A stretch of 64,000 nt of DNA from assembly GCA_036417435.1 (NCBI GenBank), contig JAZAQT010000526.1:372001-436000 (forward strand), written 5' to 3'. Of the stretch, positions 49,666-63,845 are shown piece after piece. Both the position numbers and the translations under genes were made by a program. Numbering within the stretch: position 1 is the first letter of the stretch; every line of letters starts with the position of its first letter. The notes beneath the pieces are model-generated. The model was not told where the DNA came from. It did no database searches and worked only from the letters and a program-made list of their open reading frames with translations. Source of the DNA: Inia geoffrensis (lineage: Eukaryota; Chordata; Mammalia; Artiodactyla; Iniidae).

Positions 49666-50248
49666 GGGGAGAAGTTCTGACCCTCATCCCCGGGTATGAG
49701 GGCTCCCAACTCAGCACTCAGCAGTTACAGAAGAGGGGTCTGCACACTCAGCACTCCAAGAATGAGGAACGGGACAAAAGGCAGAGGAGGGCTTTGTCAC
49801 CAGCAAAGCCCATTAAAAATCCCTGGGAGATAAAAATAGAATCTGGGCAATAAAATAAAGTCTAACCTTTGTTATCCTTTGTGATTTGTCTAATTTCAAG
49901 TGCTCCTAGGTTCCCGCATGCAGAGCTGCCACACCCGGCACTTCCGACCAGATTTCCTACTGCAGAATGGCTGGGTCGACACTTCAGCTCCTGGGGCCCA
50001 GTGCAGGCTCCAAGATATAGAGCCTGAGCTGCATCCAACCCGGCCTCTGAGAGCTCCGCCCCCTCCCTCCCACTGACTCTGACAGGACCTGTACACAGCA
50101 GGCCAACACACAGCCTGTGGGGTAGCGCATTCTCTCACTTCTCCATTCTCTGATCAAAATATAGTTTCCTTTGCTTCTGAACCAAACTCAGTCTCGATCT
50201 GTTGGCTCCAATGACACTGGGCAGGGGGATACTTGTTGGGGTCCATTG
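49666..50248 (+). mobile_element. LTR-like region, block 2 copy
   Basis: Duplicate of 36,850-37,432. No difference noticed. Confidence 0.35.
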
Positions 50249-50596
50249 TGGAGGATCAGTAACAGAAATTGATAACATTGTAACTTCAATAAACAGATGT
50301 GTGAGCCAAACTGTAATTAACATAGAACAGTGTATAAGGCTCGGGTAAAATAAGATGTTTCTAACACTTCCATTTTATATTTCCATCATTCTATTATAAG
50401 CAAGTTCAGTGAAAAGATTTGTCTTATTTGTCAGGTCAATATTAGAGAAATGAAGTGATTTCTTTCCAAGGATGCACATCTAATAATCTTGGTTAAAGCT
50501 TCAATCTTGTTTTAAATGTTTTTCCATTGAAAATTATACCTCTGTTTCAGCTCCCCCATTTCTGAGAAGTATAAAATCTTATACTTTATTATTACC
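50249..50596. other. AT-rich unique stretch, block 2 copy
   Basis: Duplicate of 37,433-37,780, with nothing recognised. Confidence 0.5.
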
Positions 50597-50771
50597 AAAA
50601 GGGAAAGTGGGAGGAGGGATAAATTAACAGTTTGGGATTAACACATACACACTGCTATGTATAAAGTAGATCATCAACAAGGAACTACTATATAGCATAG
50701 GGAACTACACTCAATATTTTGCAATAACGTGTAAGGGGAAAAAATCTGAAAAAGAATAGATATTTTTATTA
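50597..50771 (+). mobile_element. LINE-1 3' UTR fragment, block 2 copy
   Basis: Duplicate of 37,781-37,955. It is followed by the same 130 bp of unique sequence (50,772-50,903) up to the satellite edge. Confidence 0.8.
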
Positions 50772-50903
50772 ACATCATCTATCAAGGACAGTTAAAATGT
50801 AACCTAAGGGAAGCCGTTGGTGAGTGCTTCTGACCCTGACGGCATCAATCATCTAAAGTTCGCACTCTGCCTACATCCCAAGGCCCAAGGTGGCAGGATT
50901 TCT

Positions 50904-51687
50904 AAAATGGTGCAGTTGGCCAAAAAGGGCGTATGCATTTTCTCCTGAATATATTCAGGAAAACACGCATATGCACTTTATGGGCAACCAAGAAAGCAAG
51001 CAATGCAAATCTGCACACCAAAGAAGTCTCATTTCCCACCGGTCAAAAGGGCCATCCGAAAAAATTGTAAAACGCAGAAATGCAGGACAGGCCATGGAGA
51101 ACAGGCAGCCTTTATACACTGATGGGCTGTGTGTAAACTGAGAAGACGCACTCTGGAGAAGTGTATCCTGGTTTGTAAATCATCTAAAAAGCAGAGCTAC
51201 AGAGCATAGGGCACTTGCAATCACAGGAGCATATCTAGGGAAGTCTAAAAATCAAAAAGACACAGGCACAGCAAAGTTTAGGGCTGCTCTGTTTACAAGA
51301 ACCTCGACTTCAGTACACCTTAAATACTCCAGGAAAGAGAACAATGGATAAGGATGGTGTGGTACTTACGCACAATGGACTATCTCTTCACTATGAAATC
51401 AATGTAATAAGGCTAGTAGAAGCATAAAGAGTGGATTGAGTTTCGATGATACTGCTTGAGTTAAGTCACACAGAAAAAGAAACATATCATAAGATATCAC
51501 TCATAGAGGGAATGTAAATATGACTGCACAACAACTGAATTACAAAACAAGAGTGTCTCACATTTAGAAAACACACTTATGTCAGCTTAAGGGGAAAGGT
51601 GAGGTGGGGTGATGCATAAAATCAGAGTTTGAAATGAACACAGATACCATTCAATAAACCAAATACGTAATAGACAAGATCTACACC
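50904..51687 (+). repeat. Diverged partial monomer D1, block 2 copy
   Basis: Same edge as at 38,088. The imperfect palindrome is at 50,916-50,987. Confidence 0.85.
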
Positions 51688-53433
51688 TTGCTCAATGAAC
51701 TGGCCTCAACACACCCTATTCACCACAGAGGAATATATGTGAGTAGTAGGAATCTTAAAACCTATGTATTGATATATCTCCATAAGGGACTCAAGTGTGT
51801 GCAGAGTGGCACAAACACAGCAGTGATAATCAGCTAAACACCATTATAAAAATAAATTTTAAAAACAAAACACAGAGACAAAGAAAGAGAGAAACACTCG
51901 TACAAAATTGATTCAGGGGCTGTGATGCAAAGTGGATTGATCACATATAAACCCATAGCTGGATAAGACATAAGGCTGGACACATGGGGCTGTGAGGATT
52001 GGTTAGCTTTGGTGAGCAAATGCCGAACCTCTAATATAATACTTAAAGCTACTCATTCCATGGGTCACAACACTCCAGGTTTAAGGGAATCTTCTTACAG
52101 CGAAACCATGCATGAGAAACCCAACAGATGGTATACCATGTGATTGGGAAAGGTTTCTAAAACGCACCTCATTTTTCCTCTACTAGATCACAGGATCGAC
52201 CTTCCAGCCGCTTTACTAACAATCACACCACTTGCATAGTCAATGCCTTTAATTTCCTGTTTTGCACAGTCTGCAATTAGTACAGAGGATGAATGGGAAG
52301 AGGGAGAAACAATGAAAAATTAGCCGTAAGGGCTTTGATGGGCACATTTCACTCTCATTTCACATGAGGAAGAAGTATTAACCAAAGGCTCAGCAAGTCG
52401 CCTGAAAACAAGAATATGGATTGAAGCAATCTTGCAGTTTTTCAGTCAGCTCACAAGAAAGGGAGCTGAAAAAAGGAGCTCAGAGGAACTGTAATTCACA
52501 AAACAGCAGAGTTACAAATGACTGCTATCATCCAGAAATATATTGAAGTAAGGATGCGAAGAAGACTTGAAAGCGAGGGAGAATTGCAGGAAAGCGATTT
52601 CAAGTGATAGATTGGAATTTCATTTAAAGCATAGGGAAAGAGGCACAACTTCAACAGTGATGCACATGGCCAAAAAGAGCATATGCATTTTTTCCTGATT
52701 ATATTCAGGAAAATATGCATACGCCCTTTTTGGCCAACCAAGAAAGCCTGCAATGGAAATCCGCACTACAATGAAGTCTCACGTCCCAATGCTCAAAAGA
52801 GCTGTCTGAAAAAATTGTAAAATCCAGAGAGGCAGGACAGAAAGTGGAGAACAGGCAGCCTTTTTATGCTGTTGGGTGGGATGTAAATTGCCAACAGCCA
52901 CTCTGGAGAAGTATACGGTGTTTTCTGAAACATATAAAAAAACCAAGCTACAAAACCGAGGGCACTTCCACTTATGGTCCTACAGATTAGGAATATTCAA
53001 CTGAAAAAGACACAGCCACCCCAAAGTTTGGGGCTGCTCTGTTTACAAGAACCTCGACTATGGTACAATTTCAATAGCCCAGAAAGAGAAAAAATAGATA
53101 TAGAAGTTGTGGTACTTAAGTACAATAGAATATTACTCAGCAATGAAATTAATGTCACCAGGCCCATAGCAGCATAATAAGTGGTTTACGTACGATGATT
53201 CTAAGTGAAATAAGTCACACAGAAAAAGAAACATCATAAGTTATCACTAATACCAGAATGTAAACACGGCTACACATGAACTGTATGACAAAACACAATA
53301 GTCTCACATTTACCAAAGAAACTTAAGGTTGCTTAATGGAAAAGGTGAGTTGGGAGGCTGTATAAGAGCAGAGGTTGAAATTAGTACAGATACCATTCCA
53401 TAAGCCAAATATATACTAGACAAGACCTACACC
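51688..53433 (+). repeat. Diverged monomer D2, block 2 copy
   Basis: 1,746 bp, the duplicate of 38,872-40,617. The imperfect palindrome is at 52,666-52,737. Confidence 0.88.
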
Positions 53434-55165
53434 TTGCTCAACGAAATGGACTTGACATCCTGTATTCACTGCCTAGGAATATACCTGACCACGAAGAAAC
53501 TTAAAACCCATGTATTTGTAGGTCGCTGTAATAGAATCATGTGTGTGTACAGCGGCACAAACACAGCAGTGAAAATTAGCTATATCCTATTATAAAAATA
53601 AATTGCAAAAACAAAACACAAAAACAGTGAAATAGAGAGAAATTCTTAACTCTTTCATTCAGGGCTTGTGATGAAACCTGGATTTCTCTCTACATACACA
53701 GCTGGGGGAGATACAAGGCTGGACACTTGGGGCTGATAGTATTGCTGAGGGAATGCAGACCCTTTTAGGTAATGGTGCATGGTTCCCATTCCACGGGTCC
53801 CAAATCTCCACGTTTAAGGGATTTATCCTTCAGCTAAAATATGCATGGAAAACCCAGAATATGGTCCACGAAGTGATCAGGCAAAAATTCTAAAACTCAT
53901 CGCCATTTTCACCCCCTGGTACTCGAGTTCGCCGTTCCAGATGCGATATTAACATTCTCCCCACTTGGAGAGTCAGTGCCTTTGACCTCTTGTTTGGCGC
54001 AGTTTGCAATTTCTGTGGAAGATGAACAGGAATGAGAACCAATGAGCGGCTAACTCGTTATGTTTGGACGGGCACATTGAACTCTGATTTCCCTACAGGA
54101 AGAAGAATTCACCAAAGGCTCAGCATGCCATGCCGGAACGAGATTAGGGACTGAAGCAATTCTTCGGGTTTGCGGTCAGCTCACAAGAAAGCGAGTTGAG
54201 AAAAGGAGATTTTTGGCACTGTAACTCACAATCCTGCAGAGTTCCAAATTACCCCTATCGTCCAAAAATTTATTGAAGGAAGGCTGTGAAGAGGACTTAA
54301 ACGCGACGCAGAATTGCAGAAAACAGATATCAGGGGGTAGATAAGAATTGCTCTGAAAGAGTAGGAAAAGAGGCAGCAGTTCGACAGTGATGCACTTGGC
54401 CAAAAAGGGCGTATGCGTTTTTTCCTGAATATATTCAGGAAAAAACGCATACGCCCTTTTTGGCCAACCAAGCAAGCCTGCAATGGAAATCCGCACTACA
54501 AGGAAGTCTCACTTCCCACCGATCCAAAGGGCCGTCCGAAAAAAGTGTAAAATCCAGAGAGGCAGGACAGGCCATGGAGAACCGGCAGCCATGTTATGCT
54601 GATGGGCGGGATGTAAATTGCCAACAGCCACTCTGGAGAAGTGGATGGTGTTTCCTGGAACAAAGAAAAAAACAAGCTAGAGAGCCTAGGGCACTTCCAC
54701 TTATGGTGCTATAGATTTGGAAAATTTAAATGAAAAAGACACAGCCACACCAAAGTTTGGGGTTGCTCTGTGTACGGGATCCTTGACTATGGTACAACTT
54801 TAATAGCCCAGAAAGAGAAAAATGGATATAGAAGTTGTGGTACATCCCTACAATGGAATATCACTCAACAATGAAATCCATGGCAACACACCAGTAGCAG
54901 CATAATGAGAGGATTTAGTTATGATGATTCTAAGTGAAATAAGTCACACAGAAAAAGAATCATCATAAGATATCACTAATACCGGGAATGTAAACACGGC
55001 TACGTGTGAACTGCATTACAAAACACAACAGAGTCTCACATTTACAAAAGAAACTTATGCTTGCTTAAGGGGAATGGAGAGTGGGGAGACTGCATAAAAC
55101 CAGAGGTTGACATTAGGACAGATACCATTCCATAAGCCAAATATATATTAGACAAGACCTACTCC
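53434..55165 (+). repeat. Transitional monomer T1, block 2 copy and exit from the duplication
   Basis: Duplicate of T1 up to 54,573, then different: ccatggagaacc, ccatgttatg, tagatttgg, ggttgctctg and gggaatggag. The block 2 right edge therefore falls within the L1 half of this monomer. The palindrome at 54,396-54,467 is perfect. Confidence 0.88.
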
Positions 55166-56900
55166 TTGCTCAACGAAATGGACTCAACACCCCGTATTCA
55201 AAACCTAGGAATATGCCTGACTATGAAGAAAATTAAAACCCATACATTTATAGGTCTCCATAAGAAAATCATTTGTGTACAGCACCATACACACAGCAGT
55301 GTCAATAAGCTAAATCCCCTTATAAAAATAAATTTGAAAAAGAAAACACAAGGAATGTGAAATAGAGGGAAATTCTTAAATAAGTCCTTCAGGGCTTGTG
55401 AGGAATCTTGGATTTACCACCTCTACATCCACAGCTGTGGGAGAGATAAGGCTGGACACTTGGGGCTGATACTATTGGTGAGGGAATGCAGACCCTTTGA
55501 GGTAATGGTGCATGGTTCCCATTGAACGGGTCCCAAATCTCCACGTTTAAGGGATTTATCCTTCACCTAAAATATGCATGGAAAACCCAGAATATGGTCC
55601 ACGAAGTGACCAGGCAAAATTTTAAAACTCATCGCCATTTTCGCCCCCTGGTACTCTAGTTCTCCGTTCCAGATGCGATATTAACATTCTCCCCACTTGG
55701 AGAGTCAGTGCCTTTGACCTCTTGTTTCGCACAGTTTGCAATTTCTGTGGAAGATGAACAGGAATAAGGAGAACGAATGAGCAGCTATCTCGATGTGTTT
55801 GGACGGGCACATTGAACTCTGATTTCCCTACAGGAAGAAGAATTCACCAAAGGCTCAGCGGGCCATGCCGGAACGAGATTAGGGCCTGAAGCAATTCTTC
55901 GGGTTTTCGGTCAGCTCACAAGAAAGCGAGTTGAGAAAAGGAGATCTTTGGCACTGTAACTCACAATCCTGCAGAGTTCCAAATGACCCCTATCATCCAA
56001 AAATTTATTGAAGGAAGGCTGTGAAGAGGACTTGAACGCGACGCAGAATTGCAGAAAACAGATATCAGGGGGTAGATAAGAATTGCTCTGAAAGAGTAGG
56101 CAAAGAGGCAGCAGTTCGACAGTGATGCACTTGGCCAAAAAGGGCGTATGCGTTTTTTCCTGAATAGATTCAGGAAAAAACGCATACGCCCTTTTTGGCC
56201 AACCAAGCAAGCCTGCAATGGAAATCCGCACTACAAGGAAGTCTCACTTCCCACCGATCCAAAGGGCCGTCCGAAAAAAGTGTAAAATCCAGAGAGGCAG
56301 GACAGGCCATGGAGAACCGGCAGCCTTGTTATGCTGATGGGCGGGATGTAAATTGCCAACAGCCACTCTGGAGAAGTGGATGGTGTTTCCTGGAACAAAG
56401 AAAAAAACAAGCTAGAGACCCTAGGGCACTTCCACTTATGGTGCTATAGATTCGGAAAATTTAAATGAAAAAGACACAGCCACACCAAAGTTTGGGGCTG
56501 CTCTGTGTACGGGATCCTTGACTATGGTACAACTTTAATAGCCCAGAAAGAGAAAAATGGATATAGAAGTTGTGGTACATCCCTACAACGGAATATCACT
56601 CAACAATGAAATCAATGGCAACAGACCAGTAGCAGCATAATGAGAGGATTTAGTTATGATGATTCTAAGTGAAATAAGTCACACAGAAAAAGAAACATCA
56701 TAAGATATCACTAACACCGGGAATGTAAACACGGCTACGTGTGAACTGCATTACAAAACACAACAGAGTCTCACATTTACAAAAGAAACTTACGCTTGCT
56801 TAAGGGGAAAGGAGAGTGGGGAGGCTGCATAAAACCAGAGGTTGACATTAGGACAGATACCATTCCATAAGCCAAATATATATTAGACAAGACCTACTCC
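55166..56900 (+). repeat. Array B monomer 1, 1,735 bp
   Basis: It has gaccaggcaaaatttt (one base short, as in monomer 12 of array A), ggtactctagttctcc and gcagctatctcg. The palindrome at 56,131-56,202 has a single centre change (gaatagattc). Confidence 0.9.
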
Positions 56901-58636
56901 TTGCTCAACCAAATGGACTCTACACCCCAAATTCAAAACCCAGGAATATACCTGAGTATGAAGGAAATTAAAACCCATACATTTATAGGTCTCCATAAGA
57001 AAATCATTTGTGTACAGCAGCATACACACATCAGTGTAAATAAGCTAAATCCATTTATAAAAATAAATTTGAAAAAGAAAACACAAGGACTGTGAAATAG
57101 AGAGAAATTCTCAAATTAGACCTTCAGGGATTGTGAGAAATCTTGGATTTACCACTTCTACATCCGCAGCTGTGGGAGAGATAAGGCTGGACACTTGGGG
57201 CTGATACAATTGATGAGGGAATGCAGACCCTTTGAGGTAATGGTGCATGGTTCCCATTCCACGGGTCCCAAATCTCCACGTTTAAGGGATTTATCCTTCA
57301 GCTAAAATATGCATGGAAAACCCAGAATATGGTCCACGAAGTGATCAGGCATAATTTCTAAAACTCATCGCCATTTTCGCCCCCTGATACTCGAGTTCGC
57401 CGTTCCAGATGCGATATTAACATTCTCCCTACTTGGAGAGTCAGTGCCTTTGACCTCTTGTTTGGCACAGTTTGCAATTTCTGTGGAAGATGAACAGGAA
57501 TAAGGAGAACCAATGAGCGGCTAACTCGATGTGTTTGGACGGGCACATTGAACTCTGATTTCCCTACAGGAAGAAGAATTCACCAAAGGCTCAGCGGGCC
57601 ATGCCGGAACGAGATTAGGGCCTGAAGCAATTCTTCGGGTTTTCGGTCAGCTCACAAGAAAGCGAGTTGAGAAAAGGAGATCTTTGGCACTGTAACTCAC
57701 ATTCCTGCAGAGTTCCAAATGACCCCTATCATCCAAAAATTTATTGAAGGAAGGCTGTGAAGAGGACTTGAACGCGACGCAGAATTGCAGAAAACAGATA
57801 TCAGGGGGTAGATAAGAATTGCTCTGAAAGCGTAGGAAAAGAGGCAGCAGTTCGACAGTGATGCACTTGGCCAAAAAGGGCGTATGCGTTTTTTCCTGAA
57901 TATATTCAGGAAAAAACGCATACGCCCTTTTTGGCCAACCAAGCAAGCCTGCAATGGAAATCCGCACTACAAGGAAGTCTCACTTCCCACCGATCCAAAG
58001 GGCCGTCCGAAAAAAGTGTAAAATCCAGAGAGGCAGGACAGGCCGTGGAGAACCGGCAGCCTTGTTATGCTGATGGGCGGGATGTAAATTGCCAACAGCC
58101 ACTCTGGAGAAGTGGATGGTGTTTCCTGGAACAAAGAAAAAACCAAGCTAGAGAGCCTAGGGCACTTCCACTTATGGTGCTATAGATTCGGAAAATTTAA
58201 ATGAAAAAGACACAGCCACACCAAAGTTTGGGGCTGCTCTGTGTACGGGATCCTTGACTATGGTACAACTTTAATAGCCCAGAAAGAGAAAAATGGATAT
58301 AGAAGTTGTGGTACATCCCTACAATGGAATATCACTCAACAATGAAATCCATGGCAACACACCAGTAGCAGCATAATGACAGGATTTAGTTATGATGATT
58401 CTAAGTGAAATAAGTCACACAGAAAAAGAAACATCATAAGATATCACTAATACCGGGAATGTAAACACGGCTACGTGTGAACTGCATTACAAAACACAAC
58501 AGAGTCTCATATTTACAAAAGAAACTTATGCTTGCTTAAGGGGAAAGGAGAGTGGGGAGGCTGCATAAAACCAGAGGTTCACATTAGGACAGATACCATT
58601 CCATAAGCCAAATATATATTAGACAAGACCTACTCC
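56901..58636 (+). repeat. Array B monomer 2
   Basis: 1,736 bp. The 5' part is of a third subtype (gactctacacccc, aacccaggaatatacc, tgagtatgaagg, cacatcagtg, tcaaattagacc). From about 57,220 it returns to canonical. The private cacattcctgc is shared with monomer 17 of array A. The palindrome at 57,867-57,938 is perfect. Confidence 0.9.
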
Positions 58637-60372
58637 TTGCTCAACCAAATGGACTCAACACCCAGTATTCAAAACCTTGGAATATGCCTGACTATGAAGA
58701 AAATTAAAACCCATACATTTATAGGTCTCCATAAGAAAATCATTTGTGTACAGCACCATACACACAGCAGTGTCAATAAGCTAAATCCCCTTATAAAAAT
58801 AAATTTGAAAAACAAAACACAAGGACTGTGAAATAGAGAGAAATTCTTAAATAAGTCCTTCAGGGCTTGTGAGGAATCTTGGATTTACCACCTCTACATC
58901 CACAGCTGGGGGAGAGATAAGGCTGGACACTTGGGGCTGATACTATTGGTGAGGGAATGCAGACCCTTTGAGGTAATGGTGCATGGTTCCCATTCCACGG
59001 GTCCCAAATCTCCACGTTTAAGGGATTTATCCTTCAGCTAAAATATGCATGGAAAACCCAGAATATGGTCCACGAAGTGATCAGGCATAATTTCTAAAAC
59101 TCATCGCCATTTTCGCCCCCTGATACTCGAGTTCGCCGTTCCAGATGCGATATTAACATTCTCCCCACTTGGAGAGTCAGTGCCTTTGACCTCTTGTTTG
59201 GCACAGTTTGCAATTTCTGTGGAAGATGAACAGGAATAAGGAGAACCAATGAGCGGCTAACTCGATGTGTTTGGACGGGCACATTGAACTCTGATTTCCC
59301 TACAGGAAGAAGAATTCACCAAAGGCTCAGCGGGCCATGCCGGAACGAGATTAGGGCCTGAAGCAATTCTTCGGGTTTTCGGTCAGCTCACAAGAAAGCG
59401 AGTTGAGAAAAGGAGATCTTTGGCACTGTAACTCACAATTCTGCAGAGTTCCAAATGACCCCTATCATCCAAAAATTTATTGAAGGAAGGCTGTGAAGAG
59501 GACTTGAACGTGACGCAGAATTGCAGAAAACAGATATCAGGGGGTAGATAAGAATCGCTCTGAAAGCGTAGGAAAAGAGGCAGCAGTTCGACAGTGATGC
59601 ACTTGGCCAAAAAGAGCGTATGCGTTTTTTCCTGAATATATTCAGGAAAAAACGCATACGCCCTTTTTGGCCAACCAAGCAAGCCTGCAATGGAAATCCG
59701 CACTACAAGGAAGTCTCACTTCCCACCGATCCAAAGGGCCGTCCGAAAAAAGTGTAAAATCCAGAGAGGCAGGACAGGCCGTGGAGAACCGGCAGCCTTG
59801 TTATGCTGATGGGCGGGATGTAAATTGCCAACAGCCACTCTGGAGAAGTGGATGGTGTTTCCTGGAACAAAGAAAAAACCAAGCTAGAGAGCCTAGGGCA
59901 CTTCCACTTATGGTGCTATAGATTCGGAAAATTTAAATGAAAAAGACACAGCCACACCAAAGTTTGGGGCTGCTCTGTGTACGGGATCCTTGACTATGGT
60001 ACAACTTTAATAGCCCAGAAAGAGAAAAATGGATATAGAAGTTGTGGTACATCCCTACAATGGAATATCCCTCAACAATGAAATCCATGGCAACACACCA
60101 GTAGCAGCATAATGACAGGATTTAGTTATGATGATTCTAAGTGAAATAAGTCACACAGAAAAAGAAACATCATAAGATATCACTAATACCGAGAATGTAA
60201 ACACGGCTACGTGTGAACTGCATTACAAAACACAACAGAGTCTCACATTTACAAAAGAAACTTATGCTTGCTTAAGGGGAAAGGAGAGTGGGGAGGCTGC
60301 ATAAAACCAGAGGTTCATATTAGGACAGATACCATTCCATAAGCCAAATATATATTAGACAAGACCTACTCC
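58637..60372 (+). repeat. Array B monomer 3
   Basis: 1,736 bp. The 5' end is of the caaccaaatgg/acccagtatt type seen in the dimers of array A, but with the canonical cagcagtgtc. Private sites are cacaattctgc and aacgtgacgc. The palindrome at 59,603-59,674 has one mismatch (gagcgtatg). Confidence 0.9.
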
Positions 60373-62108
60373 TTGCTCAACGAAATGGACTCAACACCCC
60401 GTATTCAAAACCTAGGAATATGCCTGACTATGAAGAAAATTAAAACCCATACATTTATAGGTCTCCATAAGAAAATCATTTGTGTACAGCACCATACACA
60501 CAGCAGTGTCAATAAGCTAAATCCCCTTATAAAAATAAATTTGAAAAACAAAACACAAGGACTGTGAAATAGAGAGAAATTCTTAAATAAGTCCTTCAGG
60601 GCTTGTGAGGAATCTTGGATTTACCACCTCTACATCCACAGCTGTGGGAGAGATAAGGCTGGACACTTGGGGCTGATAGTATTGGTGAGGGAATGCAGAC
60701 CCTTTGAGGTAATGGTGCATGGTTCCCATTCCACGGGTCCCAAATCTCCACGTTTAAGGGATTTATCCTTCAGCTAAAATATGCATGGAAAACCCAGAAT
60801 ATGGTCCACGAAGTGATCAGGCATAATTTCTAAAACTCATCGCCATTTTCGCCCCCTGATACTCGAGTTCGCCGTTCCAGATGCGATATTAACATTCTCC
60901 CCACTTGGAGAGTCAGTGCCTTTGACCTCTTGTTTGGCACAGTTTGCAATTTCTGTGGAAGATGAACAGGAATAAGGAGAACCAATGAGCGGCTAACTCG
61001 ATGTGTTTGGACGGGCACATTGAACTCTGATTTCCCTACAGGAAGAAGAATTCACCAAAGGCTCAGCGGGCCATGCCGGAACGAGATTAGGGCCTGAAGC
61101 AATTCTTCGGGTTTTCGGTCAGCTCACAAGAAAGCGAGTTGAGAAAAGGAGATCTTTGGCACTGTAACTCACAATCCTGCAGAGTTCCAAATGACCCCTA
61201 TCATCCAAAAATTTATTGAAGGAAGGCTGTGAAGAGGACTTGAACGCGACGCAGAATTGCAGAAAACAGATATCAGGGGGTAGATAAGAATTGCTCTGAA
61301 AGCGTAGGAAAAGAGGCAGCAGTTCGACAGTGATGCACTTGGCCAAAAAGGGCGTATGCGTTTTTTCCTGAATATATTCAGGAAAAAACGCATACGCCCT
61401 TTTTGGCCAACCAAGCAAGCCTGCAATGGAAATCCGCACTACAAGGAAGTCTCACTTCCCACCGATCCAAAGGGCCGTCCGAAAAAAGTGTAAAATCCAG
61501 AGAGGCAGGACAGGCCGTGGAGAACCGGCAGCCTTGTTATGCTGATGGGCGGGATGTAAATTGCCAACAGCCACTCTGGAGAAGTGGATGGTGTTTCCTG
61601 GAACAAAGAAAAAACCAAGCTAGAGAGCCTAGGGCACTTCCACTTATGGTGCTATAGATTCGGAAAATTTAAATGAAAAAGACACAGCCACACCAAAGTT
61701 TGGGGCTGCTCTGTGTACGGGATCCTTGACTATGGTACAACTTTAATAGCCCAGAAAGAGAAAAATGGATATAGAAGTTGTGGTACATCCCTACAATGGA
61801 ATATCACTCAACAATGAAATCCATGGCAACACACCAGTAGCAGCATAATGACAGGATTTAGTTATGATGATTCTAAGTGAAATAAGTCACACAGAAAAAG
61901 AAACATCATAAGATATCACTAATACCGGGAATGTAAACACGGCTACGTGTGAACTGCATTACAAAACACAACAGAGTCTCACATTTACAAAAGAAACTTC
62001 TGCTTGCTTAAGGGGAAAGGAGAGTGGGGAGGCTGCATAAAACCAGAGGTTGACATTAGGACAGATACCATTCCATAAGCCAAATATATATTAGACAAGA
62101 CCTACTCC
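60373..62108 (+). repeat. Array B monomer 4
   Basis: 1,736 bp and close to canonical, with cagctgtggg and gatagtatt variants. The palindrome at 61,339-61,410 is perfect. The 3' end has the gttgacatt variant typical of array B. Confidence 0.9.
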
Positions 62109-63845
62109 TTGCTCAACCAAATGGACTCTACACCCCGTATTCAAAACCCAGGAATATACCTGAGTATGAAGAAAATTAAAACCCATACATTTATAGGTCT
62201 CCATAAGAAAATCATTTGTGTACAGCAGCATACACACAGCAGTGTCAATAAGCTAAATCCCCTTATAAAAATAAATTTGAAAAACAAAACACAAGGAATG
62301 TCAAATAGAGAGAAATTCTTAAATAAGTCCTTCAGGGCTTGTGAGGAATCTTGGATTTACCACCTCTACATCCACAGCTGTGGGAGAGATAAGGCTGGAC
62401 ACTTGGGGCTGATACTATTGGTGAGGGAATGCAGACCCTTTGAGGTAATGGTGCATGGTTCCCATTGCACGGGTCCCAAATATCCACGTTTAAGGGATTT
62501 ATCCTTCAGCTAAAAATATGCATGGAAAACCCAGAATATGGTCCACGAAGTGATCAGGCATAATTTCTAAAACTCATCGCAATTTTCGCCCCCTGGTACT
62601 CGAGTTCGCCGTTCCAGATGCGATATTAACATTCTCCCCACTTGGAGAGTCAGTGCCTTTGACCTCTTGTTTGGCACAGTTTTCAATTTCTGTGGAAGAT
62701 GAACAGGAATAAGGAGAACGAATGAGCGGGTAACTCGATGTGTTTGGATGGGCACATTGAACTCTGATATCCCTACAGGAAGAAGAATTCACCAAAGGCT
62801 CTGTGTGCCATGCCGGAACGAGATTAAGGCCTGAAGCAATTCTTCGGGTTTGCGGTCAGCTCACAAGAAAGCGAGTTGAGAAAAGGAGATTTTTGGCACT
62901 GTAACTCACAATCCTGCAGAGTTCCAAATGACCCCTATCATCCAAAAATTTATTGAAGGAAGGCTGTGAAGAGGACTTGAACGCGACGCAGAATTGCAGA
63001 AAACAGATATCAGGGGGTAGATAAGAATTGCTCTGAAAGAGTAGGCAAAGAGGCAGCAGTTCGACAGTGATGCACTTGGCCAAAAAGGGCGTATGCGTTT
63101 TTTCCTGAATAGATTCAGGAAAAAACGCATACGCCCTTTTTGGCCAACCAAGCAAGCCTGCAATGGAAATCCGCACTACAAGGAAGTCTCACTTCCCACC
63201 GATCCAAAGGGCCGTCCGAAAAAAGTGTAAAATCCAGAGAGGCAGGACAGGCCATGGAGAACCGGCAGCCTTGTTATGCTGATGGGCGGGATGTAAATTG
63301 CCAACAGCCACTCTGGAGAAGTGGATGGTGTTTCCTGGAACAAAGAAAAAAACAAGCTAGAGAGCCTAGGGCACTTCCACTTATGGTGCTATAGATTCGG
63401 AAAATTTAAATGAAAAAGACACAGCCACACCAAAGTTTGGGGCTGCTCTGTGTACGGGATCCTTGACTATGGTACAACTTTAATAGCCCAGAAAGAGAAA
63501 AATAGATATAGAAGTTGTGGTACATCCCTACAACGGAATATCACTCAACAATGAAATCAATGGCAACAGACCAGTAGCAGCATAATGAGAGGATTTAGTT
63601 ATGATGATTCTAAGTGAAATAAGTCACACAGAAAAAGAAACATCATAAGATATCACTAACACCGGGAATGTAAACACGGCTACGTGTGAACTGCATTACA
63701 AAACACAACAGAGTCTCACATTTACAAAAGAAACTTATGCTTGCTTAAGGGTAAAGGAGAGTGGGGAGGCTGCATAAAACCAGAGGTTGACATTAGGACA
63801 GATACCATTCCATAAGCCAAATATATATTAGACAAGACCTACTCC
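62109..63845 (+). repeat. Array B monomer 5, 1,737 bp
   Basis: It has one extra A near 62,515 (gctaaaaatatg). It carries aatgtcaaat near 62,298, as in monomer 14 of array A, which removes a stop. The palindrome at 63,076-63,147 has the gaatagattc centre. The 5' end is of the third subtype. Confidence 0.9.

Larger units (their letters stand above)
45158..54573 (+). repeat. Block 2 of the 9.4-kb near-identical duplication
   Basis: Second copy of 32,341-41,757, with the same order of diverged satellite, L1, unidentified stretch, pol remnant, LTR-like stretch, L1 3' UTR piece and monomers D1, D2 and T1. After 54,573 the copies part: here the satellite continues with ccatggagaacc and ccatgttatg variants and passes into array B. 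Confidence 0.93.
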
